From Antennarius striatus (lineage: Eukaryota > Chordata > Actinopteri > Lophiiformes > Antennariidae), in contig NC_090783.1 in the NCBI RefSeq assembly GCF_040054535.1, positions 2,209,001 through 2,273,000 of the forward strand: a DNA stretch of 64,000 nucleotides. Reading direction: 5' to 3'. A model generated the notes under the pieces. The model searched no databases, was not told the DNA's origin, and was given only the letters and a program-made list of their open reading frames with translations. Shown here one piece after another: positions 54,451 through 64,000 of the stretch (position 1 is the stretch's first letter; every line of letters starts with the position of its first letter). Made by a program: the position numbers and the translations under genes.

Positions 54451-54936
54451 CATCAGCAGGACCCTCAGCACGTCTCCTGGAGTCAGGAACACTTTCATGT
54501 ACCCACGGAGAACCACGGCACTGTCAAAGGTCCACGCAGGAGGGTTTTTGCACGTCTGGTTTTTTTTCCCACTGCAGAAACCCCCCCACAAGTGTTTGTG
54601 CATGCAAGACCATGGACACAGGTGAAGGATTAAAGGGGGGGGGGGGGGTAACAGGGGGGATTGAGTGTTGCATTAACATAAAGTTGGTGAGATAAAAAAG
54701 AAAAGAACGGTTTCATCTCCAGGAGCTGATGCTGAGGCATCCGGACTCCAACGTCCCTCTGGATTCTATATGCAGATGCTTTCAAACAGGAGGGGTGTGT
54801 GTGTGTGTGTGTGGGGGGGGGGGGGTTCATGGAAAAGATGTGAGTCATGCACTGTGGCCTTCATCATATTCACATCTCCAAACACCTGGACACACACACA
54901 CACACACACACAAAGTGCCATCCTTCAGATGAAAAG

Positions 54937-54965
54937 ATAAAGCCTGGATTAAATCCAGGCTTTAT
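54937..54965. repeat. 13-bp perfect inverted repeat with 3-base loop
   Basis: Arms ATAAAGCCTGGAT (54937-54949) and ATCCAGGCTTTAT (54953-54965) flank TAA. Such AGCCTGGATTAAATCCAGGCT hairpins are frequent in fish DNA, so it may be a repeat fragment. Confidence 0.8.
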
Positions 54966-55050
54966 TTATCCTTAACTCTGGTTTAAACTTGGTCTCTTCG
55001 GACCCGAGAACCTCCATCCGACCAGGTTTCACAAACAGATGAAACAGTGT

Positions 55051-55051
<1 letters not shown>

Positions 55052-55111
<60 letters not shown>
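55052..55111. repeat. (CA)30 microsatellite
   Basis: Uninterrupted CA array. Confidence 0.96.
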
Positions 55112-55113
<2 letters not shown>

Positions 55114-55698
55114 GTCCAGCGAGTCCATGTGTGCTACAGAACGTCACTCATCCAATCGGATCTGGGATGCTGCGCCTCCTGCCTCCATGCTCCTGCCTCC
55201 TGGTGTCTCCTCGCTCCCGCCTCCTGCTATCTCCTGTAACGGATGTTGTTGCCACTCCGTCCCACAGGGCATGGACTACTAACAGAGTTTTTCCACTCAC
55301 TGACTCCAGTCGTTGGCCGAGTGCCACGGAGGACGGGAGGGAGGGAAAGAAAAAGAAAAGGAAGGCAGGGGGAGCGATGGAAGGAGAAAAACTCCAGCGA
55401 CTATTCTCCTGGAGGTCGCTCATCTTTGCTTTCATTTGGCGTTAGTGCTGCAGTGCTCGCCGCAGCAGCCTTCATCGGTCTGGAGGGTGTGTGTGTGTGT
55501 GTGTTAAAAGTGACAACTAGAGCAGAGAACGAACCGCTGGAACGTCTGTAAGTAAAGAAAGAGATGAAATGTGACGGCTTTAAATGTTTAAATGTCGCTG
55601 CTGGACGGTTGTTGTGTCTCCAGCTTCAGCAGAAGTTGTAAAAGTTGTTGTTGTTGTTGTTTTTTCTTCCATCTGTGCTTCTTTTACCGCCGAGCCAG

Positions 55699-55758
55699 GA
55701 GGGAGCCCCGCCGCCCAATCCATGGTGCAACCTCGCCACCTGGAGGCATCACTCTGGG
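55699..55758 (+). CDS. Possible first coding exon of an unidentified gene
   Basis: A pyrimidine-rich acceptor (CCGAGCCAG|GAGGG) at 55698/55699 and a consensus donor (CTGGG|GTAAGT) at 55758/55759 frame a 60-nt exon. It contains ATGG at 55722 in a fair context, and 12 codons (MVQPRHLEASLW) plus one base precede the donor. No matching downstream exon was found before 64 kb, and no family is recognised. It could be chance. Confidence 0.18.
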
Positions 55759-55806
55759 GTAAGTTCTCCAGGAATACCAACGCTTGTTGTGGAATTGCAT
55801 TGTTTT

Positions 55807-55812
<6 letters not shown>

Positions 55813-55855
<43 letters not shown>

Positions 55856-56170
55856 ATATCCCCGACGCCGCTCATTCATTCTGGGCTGCTGATGCCTCCC
55901 GTCATCAAGGCTGATGTTGGTTTGAGCGGGTGTACCCCCACTGGTGTGTGTGTGGAAGCGAAAGCTGCATGCACATTTAACCCCGCGTGTCCCCGCTGGA
56001 TCGGTTTACTGCTGCTGTCAAGAAACTGTCGTCTGTTATGTGTTTTATTTTGTTTGTGATGTCCTAATATGATCGGAATGCAGAGGTAAAACAGAGAAAA
56101 GGTCGGCCAAACCCACAAACACGCCACAGACGCTATAGGAAGGCAGGCACACACTTCCGTACAGCAGGAT

Positions 56171-56203
<33 letters not shown>

Positions 56204-56306
56204 GATTAATAATGTACCATATTCCCAGTAGGAGGCTAGTTAGCATTTCAGGAAGATTGCACTGACACTGGGGAACTGTAATTAGGACGTTATTGTTGCA
56301 CGTTGC

Positions 56307-56354
<48 letters not shown>

Positions 56355-56974
56355 CACTCAGTGTGGAAATGGTGAAGCATGTAGGGGTTTATTATTTGTT
56401 CTTCTGGAGCTGCGGTTCATGAATTTGTGCTCTGTCTGATTGTGTTTGACAGGAGGCAGAAAAATGTGACTAAAAACTCGATAAATTGAGCAACTAGTTT
56501 GATGTTTGATGAAAAAATAATATGACATGATTGTAATTTGAATTTTTTACTCGGCTGGAGGAAAAAACTTTTCACTACAGGTAAAGAGACTGCATGAGCT
56601 GGCCCTTTAAGAGCGTCCCCATAGCGACGGCTTGTCCACTCTCCTCCTCTTCTTCCCTGTGCTTAAATGATGTTTAACATCTTTGGCCTGAAGCCCATCA
56701 AACTTTGACGGCTCTCTTTCTGTCCGTCCGTCAGTCGCCGACGCCGCTCTCATTTCGCAGTCCGAGCCGCGCTTTGAAGGATTCCTTCTGGGGCGTCGGC
56801 TTCATTAACCCCCGAGATCCCCGTTGTGGAAACGACGAAGGCGACCCGGCCGTGACCTCGCACGTCACGTGTGAATGAAGAATTAGTCGCTCCGTGCACG
56901 ATGATGCAGACTCTCCAACAAAGGCCTCTCCTCCCGTATGCTGCCGCGATGCACACGCCTTATTCATGTCGCAC

Positions 56975-57010
<36 letters not shown>
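55813..57010. repeat. Cluster of four CA/GT arrays
   Basis: (GT)n at 55813-55854, (CA)n at 56172-56201, (CA)n at 56308-56351 and (GT)n at 56977-57010. The sequence between them shows no supported exon. Confidence 0.9.
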
Positions 57011-57014
<4 letters not shown>

Positions 57015-57974
57015 TGAGTCAGCTAGTTTGTATGCCGACCGCTGCTGTGCCAGCCTCTCTCTCTGGAAATCAAGGAGAGATTGTGGTGCGTATGAAGGAG
57101 GGGAGGGGAGGGAGAGATCACGGAGAGGACGGGGGCTAATAGAGACGAGGAGGTAGATAAAAAGAGGGGTACGGATGCCACGGGGTGGAATGGAAAAGGG
57201 GAGGGAAAGACTGAGAATCGAACCCTTCTGACGCCTCGTGATGAGGTGCTCTCCGCCTCTCACGCCGTCCCCATTGAAATGGCATTACCTCCTCAGACTG
57301 TGCAGCACATTGGATCGCCCCCCCCCCACCCCAAAGCAAAGATCCGTCATTCAAGCCCCCCGGAGATACCTGCAGCGGGAGAACAAGCAGGGGAGATTGT
57401 TTTCTTGATTTCTCTTCTCCTTCCTTATCTTTCAGGCACCCCCCCCCCCCTTGTCCGTTTTCATTCTCCTCTGGTGACAAATTTCCCTCGGGTTCAGGCG
57501 TCACTTTTACCCCCCCCCCGTCTCCCTTCTTGTTCCCGTTCGCTGAAATATCCCAAGAGCGTTTAGGATGGAAGGAATGGTGGAGAAGAAGGGCGAGCAG
57601 CAGGCTACCAATGTCCATCAGCTAGCATTGGTATTCTACTCATTTTTAACACTTGTGATAAATATTAAACATTTTGGGGAATCTGTTAAATCATATTTGC
57701 TGAAAAATGAGTTCCAAATGTTTGCTAACTAGCTTACCAGCTTAGCAAAGCTTACAATGTATGATAAAACAAGTCCTGCTCATCCTAACGCCTGTGAGAG
57801 TTTAACTTCAGTCGTGTCTTGTTTGTCCATGAAAGAACCAAATAGGTTAGAATAAAATAAGTCTGATCTGATTTGTCTTTATCAATCATAGAATACCAGG
57901 ACTAATTCTAAATTCTAAATCCATGTCTCATAAAATGCATTAACAGTCAAGTGAAGCTTTTTTCCAGCCAAAGT
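57011..57974. other. Noncoding stretch
   Basis: Several poly-C runs (57319-57327, 57440-57450, 57510-57519). A TTCGATTC-like motif near 57205 on the minus strand is not part of a tRNA fold. No exon was supported. Confidence 0.4.
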
Positions 57975-58402
57975 CTAGAGCACATGTGTCAAACTCAAAG
58001 CCCGGGGGCCAAATGTGGCCCTCCGCATCATTTCATGTGGCCCGCGAGAGCCTTAAATGTCAGTGTCTAAAAATGAATAGGTCAAAAGTGTGCTTTGACC
58101 AAAACTACATTTCCCACAATGCAGTATTTAAGCCCATTTTAACTTTGACCAACACGTTTTGAACTAAGCTAACGTCCTAACTTGTGTTTGATGTTATTTT
58201 TCTTTATTCTCTTGGATAGTTTGATCCTTGATTGATGGAGTTCTGTGGGTTTAATAACCTGACAAATTAAATGTATTTATGTTGAAACAGAGAAACAAAC
58301 ATTAAACATTAAATTTATTTGACTTTTTTTTTTAATATAAGTTACATCTGACCCCTTTGAGGCTGATGTGACCCTCGGTGACAATGAGTTGAGACCCCTG
58401 AT
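57975..58402 (-). mobile_element. hAT-like MITE family, near full-length copy
   Basis: Reverse orientation to the copies at 15.0 and 37.3 kb. It runs from ATGTGTCAAACTCAAAGCCC to GACAATGAGTTGAGACCCCT, and these ends pair as imperfect inverted repeats. At about 425 bp it is the most complete of the three. It contains the CTACATTTCCCACAAT and TTGATTGATGGAGTTCTGTG segments and has no open frame. Confidence 0.75.
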
Positions 58403-58835
58403 CTAGAAAACCAAACAGGAAGTCATCAAACCAAAACCAGGAGCGTCATCCATGGATCAAATGGTGTAAACTGATGCGCGGTAATCATAATAAATTGGTG
58501 CACGTTTACATGGTGTGTTTTGTCTGCGTTGGGTTCATCAGTTTAAAAATGACTAAAACCATAAATAAAAAAAAGAATATCTGGATCTGGATGGAAGTGT
58601 ATGATGTAATGAAATGCAGTAAAGCTATAAAAACGACCTTTTTTCAGCGCAGGAGGACCACTGAGTGATCCTCACCCGCTGTCGTGGTTCCTGTGATGCT
58701 TTTTGTTCAATTTGCCACTCCAGTTATTCACAAGCTTTGTGAAATCAGCCAATTGGCATCACAACAGGGGCTAAACACAAACCTTTAGTCAATTAGTCCC
58801 CAGTAACACCAGGGGAAAATACCAGTGCTTGGCAG

Positions 58836-58870
<35 letters not shown>

Positions 58871-59128
58871 GGAAGGAGGCGTGTGGACATGCATGTGTGT
58901 GTGTGTGTCTATGAGAGACAGTAATTAGGTGATGGAGTGTGTGAGCGGGGTGGGCGTCTCGTTTGCACGTGTTAGACTGAGGTCAGAGGTCACGGCTGTG
59001 TGTTTATGTCAGACTGTGATCATGTGTGGGCTGAAAATAAATAAATAAATTCCCCGCCCCTTTAACACGCCTTTAATTTCCCAGAGTGCACTTGCAGTTT
59101 TTTGCAGCCAATTTACAAACAAAGGAGG

Positions 59129-59168
<40 letters not shown>

Positions 59169-60378
59169 CATGAGAAGCAGGTAAAATGAAAAGGCAACAA
59201 GAGACGGCGTTCACGTCTGACAGCGAGATGGCGGGCCGCATGAGGTGCATGCTGGGAGTTTAAACGCGTGAGTGAAGGCAGTATTAGCTGTATATGATTT
59301 CATAATGGCCACCTGTGGACAGCCCATCATTTTCTCCGCTTTTCGCGTCTGTCACGCGTTGGTGTTTTGGTGTCACCATGTTGGAAAAAGCAACCGCAAG
59401 AACACCACGCTGTTCATACGGCAACGTGAAGGAGGTTTCTAAATGTACCCACAATGCTCGGCGTCACGTGCTTCCCATCCCCGCTTGGCTAATCCTCTGT
59501 AGATACGTATAACCATGACAACCCTGAGAATCTGTGGTGACGACAAGCTGTCGGCTCGGAATTGTTTCAGAGACGCAGCGACGGAGCAAACGTCTGATCC
59601 GGAGCGTGATTTGACGAAGAAACAAATTCATTTCAGGAAAAAAAAACACACATCCATGAGTGTGAGTTTCCAGCGTGTTACCGTGGGTACCGTCGCCGTC
59701 GGAGACGAGAGAGCGGAGCTGGAAGATAATCGTGAAAACCTCTTGATAACTCTGATCATGTGACGTTTAATGAGACAGATAGCGGGCGACGGCTCCCCCA
59801 ATTCTGCAAAATAAATGACAACCGTCCCGCATCCCGAGACGCTCGAAGCGGGGGTGGTTTTGTCCCGTCCGCTCCAGGAGTTAGTCTGAGCCGAGCTGCA
59901 CATAAAACCCTACATGAAATGAAGTGCTGAAGCCGGGTTTACCAGTCGTGTGTGAAAACTTTAAACTCTTCCGGCTCATTAAACCGTCAAAAGTCCTCCA
60001 GCGTCTCCAGGTTAGCTCCCAGCCGTTAGCATTTAGCTCCAAGCGTGTTTCTGCAAATCAAACCTGTTACTTTAGCTCTAATTCTGACCAAATTAAAGCC
60101 AGGAAACTCCATTTTTACGCTGCCTTTTCTACGTCGCTCACACATTATTTACTACTAAACTTTTCCACCGCGCGTTCGTTCCCACGGTTTCCGGAGAAAT
60201 TGAAGAAATAGTAGAAATAAAGTAAGTTTTTGTTGTTTTCCATCCCAGAGAGGGAGGTGGACTGTCGTAGCGCCTGAGATCGGGATGCATGTCGTCTTTT
60301 TGCAGAATAAAACCCACTATAGCCCATAAAGTCATCAGGAGTGTCACCTGGAATTGTTGTTTTGACATACATTTCCTC

Positions 60379-60413
<35 letters not shown>

Positions 60414-60848
60414 CAAGAAAAAATAGAATTCATTTCGCATTTCAAAGGGATTTCTCTTTTTACGAGCAGCTGATGATGATATATTTGACTCCAGGAGTCA
60501 CAAATGTACACAATAAGTTGTTGCCGCGGCGACGCCGGCTGGCTAAGCGCGGCGCCATCGTTCATCCTCAAACTAGACGAGCTGACCACAAAACTTGGGG
60601 AGCGTTCGGCATCGCCGGACCCCAAAACGAAGACAAATGTTCTGCAGATACCCGTGGTGTGTTTTTGCCACCTGACATCTCACCTGTTTAACAGTCCATG
60701 TGCTTCTAAAAGCCCTCAAAACAAACTAAAGACACCAAAAATACCCCTTAGATTTCATCTGCAGCGTGCAGACAAAAATAGAAAAGATGCAATTCCAAGC
60801 TGCATTTCCAGATAGAAATCAAACGGGTGTATCATGGAGGAGAAAGCT

Positions 60849-60883
<35 letters not shown>

Positions 60884-62029
60884 CCGTCGTACCAGACATT
60901 CAGACGGCAGCGGCGATGATGATGTCAGGACAAAAGTCACATCATCTGGGAGAGAAAACAGGCCAGAATCTCATCACAGCATCCCCGAAACGAGATTACC
61001 ACGGCAGCCTTGCTTTTATATAGAAGTCAGTATATCATTCATCCCTCTCCGGCTTCTTCCTGTAGAGATTGCATTAAAGTCCAGATACGTCCCCTAGAAT
61101 CAGGGCCGGGATTGCTGTGTGGGGCAGTTATACGAGTGTGTGTGTATGTGTGTGTGTGTGTGTTTATGGAGTGCCTCCTTGTGCGTCACTCTGAGCTGGC
61201 TCCGTCAAGGACACATTGAAACGTGTAAACTATATAATATCGCACACGGGAGCTGTTAGTGTGTGTCTGCATGCATGTCACACAGGAACGAGTTCAGCAT
61301 CATGTATCTGGACACACACACACACACACAAAACACACACTTGTGTTCTCACACCGGCTTTATTTATATTATATATATATATATATATGTATAAACACCC
61401 GTTAAGCTACACAACTTGGTGCGGTTGTTTCGACTTTGCCGTGATCTCTATCATCTTTCCTTCGTCATCCGTTCGTCCTTTTGTTTTAAAAATTTATCAT
61501 CTGTCTCAGATTTGCTCGACACCGGTTCGACATCATCGCCCTCTGAGCCTCCTCTGGTTTCTACGTCGGGTAAAAAACCCCATTATAAATAATTTTTTTT
61601 TAAAAACGTCATTAACTTGTTTAGAAGTTCAGACGTGAGCCTGTTTGGAGGTGATGAAGACTTGTTTCTGCTTGTAACTGTGATTCCAGGTGAGAAAATG
61701 TTCCATTAAATCAAAGATTTCGCATTTATTTATTTATTTATCTTTTGCAAAAGAAAATTGATCGTAAAAATAGCCGCAGATTAATTTGGTCTCAACGGCG
61801 AATGCGTCGCCCGGAGGGGAAACGGCGACATCCGGTCATATTTCAGACAGTAATGCGCCTCTGAATGTCTCACACAGCCCCAGTGTGATCCTTGATGCTG
61901 ATGACTTGTGATGAAAACTGACAACTATCTCTGATACTTCAATAAATGTTGTATTACCGTCGACTTTCCAACTGCGAAATATTCCCCGGTTGGAGAAAGG
62001 TTTAAGAAAAACATGCAAAAATATTTCAT
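58403..62029. other. Noncoding stretch with many short microsatellites
   Basis: GT or CA arrays at 58838-58867, 59129-59167, 60379-60414 and 60852-60881, and (AT)n near 61369-61387. The part at 58690-58830 is non-repetitive and may be conserved noncoding DNA. No coding exon was supported. Confidence 0.4.
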
Positions 62030-62300
62030 CACGATCGTCCTTGTGCACAAAGACGGGTCTATAAATAGGGGCTTAGCACCAAAACCCTTCCACCCAACGC
62101 GGACAGGCAATCTCTAGGGGCCCCTGCATCACAACGAGAGGACAGCGTGAGGTCCTCCTGCCCCTGATTCCTTCATCCCTGTTCATACAGAAGCAGATTT
62201 CCCTGCCTTGACTTGACTGGTCCGCCTGAAGGCCAATAACACCTTTGGGATGAACTCCAACAGCGACCGCGAGCCAGGCCTCGAGCGCTATCGCTACACA
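62030..62300 (+). mobile_element. Degenerate Tc1-like transposase fragment with internal insertion
   Basis: CCTTGTGCACAAAGACGGGTCTATAAA-like text at 62038-62067 and, after about 140 bp of foreign sequence, GACTGGTCCGCCTGAAG...ACACCTTTGGGATGAAC...GCGAGCCAGGCCT at 62214-62282 resemble consecutive parts of the Tc1 transposase region around the DWP and HLWDE motifs. The frame is destroyed by gaps. Assignment is from recalled similarity. Confidence 0.55.
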
Positions 62301-62930
62301 CAGCATCACAGATGTAGTCTGTTTCAACCTGGATGAACAAAGGCAACACGGTTCAATGTTGAAGTTATCGACACCACTTCTCGTTTTGTTTTTTTTGGTC
62401 TCTTTATTGCACTTATGCCGCGTTAAAAAACACAAATGGCGAGGAAAAAAACTGCCCTTTAACAGGCAGAAACCTGGAGCAGAGCCGAGAGTCGAGGTGG
62501 GCGGAGCCTCTGGAACACAGACATGCAATTACTAAAGACGAAAATTACTGTAGAAAAAAATTATATTCGCTATAATAATAATAACGGTAAAGATGGTGAT
62601 GGTGATGTCAGCGCGTGTCCACCGTCCTCTTGCTGACGTTGGAATGGACTGATGATGATGATGACGACGAGGAAGAGCAGGGGAGGACGATGTATGTCCC
62701 GCGTTTTACAAACAGCGACGCCAAAATGCAGCAGATAAACATCGGGCGGTGCAGACGGAGAACTCGTCGTCAACGGTCCTGATGCTGCATCTCATCACAG
62801 CAGCGTGACTCACCCGCCCTCCTCTTCCTCCTCCTCCTCCGCTCCACAGTTGCCAACTCAGCTATTTAGCTCACGTCTGCCCTCTCTGACCATGCGTGGC
62901 CTCACCCCTCCTTTCTTCCCTCCTGCTCAC
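62301..62930. other. Noncoding stretch
   Basis: Trinucleotide-like GAT and CTC patches at 62575-62680 and 62815-62845. No exon was supported. Confidence 0.4.
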
Positions 62931-62939
62931 CTCTGTCCT

Positions 62940-63515
62940 CCTCCTCCTCCCTTTCTATTGGCTCCTGCCGCTTTATAACTCTTAACAAAACCAGCCGAGC
63001 ACACGAACGCACCACATGCCCACAATTCCAGGTACTTTATATCCTTTAGAGGCAAATAAAACATGAAAAGAGCTTCCTGATCAGCAAGAAGGTCCTCCAG
63101 CCAATCGCGTTAATGAGATCCTTCGGGATTGTGCGCATGTCTGGATTAGGGGGTGGTGGTGGTGGTGGTGGTGGTGGTGGGTTTGTTTGCATGTGACCGT
63201 CTCGCTGTGCGATTCCGAAGCATGCATGCGGTCATGTGTCTCTCGTGCGTGAATGGGACGCTCTATGGCGTCCGGAACAGTGGCGTATTGTCGGCGTGTC
63301 CAGAACGGGCTGTCCGTTGGCTCTTCTTCTTCTATCCTCAAAGCCCTTTGATGTTTGCAGCGCGGCAGCTGTGTACCGACGGGCCGCGAGCCAATCAGAA
63401 GCCGAATGGGGCTCCTTATACTTTTTGGGCCAACGCTGCGCCAAACACTGAACTCTTTGATTTGAGTTGATCATTTGGAAATGAGCAGGAGGATAAAACG
63501 GAACAGAGAGTAAGT
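62940..63515 (+). promoter_or_regulatory. Candidate promoter(s) near the right edge
   Basis: Two CCAAT/TATA-like pairs are seen: CTATTGGCT with CTTTATAAC at 62955-62980, and GAGCCAATCAGA with CTCCTTATAC at 63388-63420. After the second, a donor-like GAGA|GTAAGT sits at about 63509/63510. A plus-strand transcript may start here. No coding sequence is visible in the remaining 490 bp. Confidence 0.22.
63153..63181. repeat. (GGT)n trinucleotide run
   Basis: About nine GGT units between the two candidate promoters. Confidence 0.9.
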
Positions 63516-64000
63516 CTATTGTGGGTTCTTGAATTTTTGATGAGGCGCTCCAAAATAAGGCACGGGGGTATTTTTTTGATAACCTGACGCGGCCGTGAGA
63601 CCCGGGTCCAGAATAAATCGACCCAAGTCCAGCCAGATACCGTAGAAGCCGGGCAAATGAATAAATAAAGGCTCCTAAGAACCCTGTTGCTCGTCGTTCT
63701 TCTCTTTGTCAATTGTAGTCTGCCTATTTAACCGTTTTATAGAAATACGTGTTTCTTTCAGCTCATTTAATAAAACTCATTTTCTTATTCTCGCTCCTTT
63801 TGTTACCCTAGACAACGGCATTTCTTTGCCGCCGCAGCTGTGAGGATTTCTTTTCAACAGAGTTCACGCTGGCGTCTGAATGACTGACAAACAACCGGCA
63901 CATATCTGCCGTCACATTCCCACCGGCTTCCTGCACAGCCGTCGTCTCTCCTCTTGAAGGCTCCGTACCTCGACTCCCTTCTAAAATAAAAAATAAAAAA
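63516..64000. other. Right edge, nothing recognised
   Basis: Mixed-composition DNA without a supported exon or repeat. Confidence 0.4.

Noticed and set aside
57190-57290. GGTTCGATTC motif suggesting a tRNA on the minus strand
   Set aside because: No T-arm stem, anticodon arm or acceptor pairing could be drawn around it.
62073-62528. 151-codon minus-strand frame
   Set aside because: It runs across the antisense of a Tc1 fragment and an unknown insert, so it is a chance open frame.

Overview
This window is nuclear genomic DNA from a ray-finned (teleost) fish. The evidence is intron-containing genes with GT-AG junctions, coding exons whose translations match known vertebrate proteins, a very high load of dinucleotide microsatellites, and several dispersed DNA-transposon relics of types common in fish. 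I saw no bacterial, phage or CRISPR features.

Layout. The left edge (514-1204, minus strand) is the first coding exon of axin1, with a likely CpG-rich promoter and leader exon near 2318-2560. From about 2.6 to 13.5 kb I find no convincing coding sequence, only transposon relics, simple repeats, a CACGTG inverted repeat and blocks that look like conserved noncoding DNA. A compact gene block follows: thumpd1 (minus, 13553-15533), eri2 (minus, 16374-19730), rexo5 (plus, 20908-25227) and parn (minus, 26275-32117). I rebuilt all four as complete, in-frame spliced coding sequences with 5, 9, 18 and 26 coding exons. From 32.2 kb to the right end (about 32 kb) I find no recognisable protein-coding exon. 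That arm holds long (CA/GT)n, (GATA)n, (CT)n and (AT)n arrays, Tigger/pogo, hAT-like, Tc1-like and MITE relics, and a CpG-rich area at 53.5-55.8 kb that may be the 5' end of an unidentified plus-strand gene.

How the genes relate. ERI2, REXO5 and PARN are three DEDDh 3'-5' exoribonucleases from different families, lying within about 16 kb. ERI2 and REXO5 are divergent, with start codons about 1.2 kb apart. REXO5 and PARN are tail to tail, with stop codons about 1 kb apart. THUMPD1, the RNA-binding adaptor for tRNA acetylation, lies just beyond ERI2. From memory of human gene order, THUMPD1, ERI2 and REXO5 are neighbours on 16p, and PARN and AXIN1 lie elsewhere on 16p. The block therefore looks like a compacted piece of that ancestral segment. 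Whether the proximity means shared regulation is untested.

I did not find a clearly new biological system. The best leads are the exonuclease cluster with its divergent promoter, an exactly periodic 13-unit repeat coding the acidic tail of THUMPD1, a hairpin carrying two GTCACGTGAC sites at 9.5 kb, and the possible unannotated gene start near 53.6-55.8 kb.
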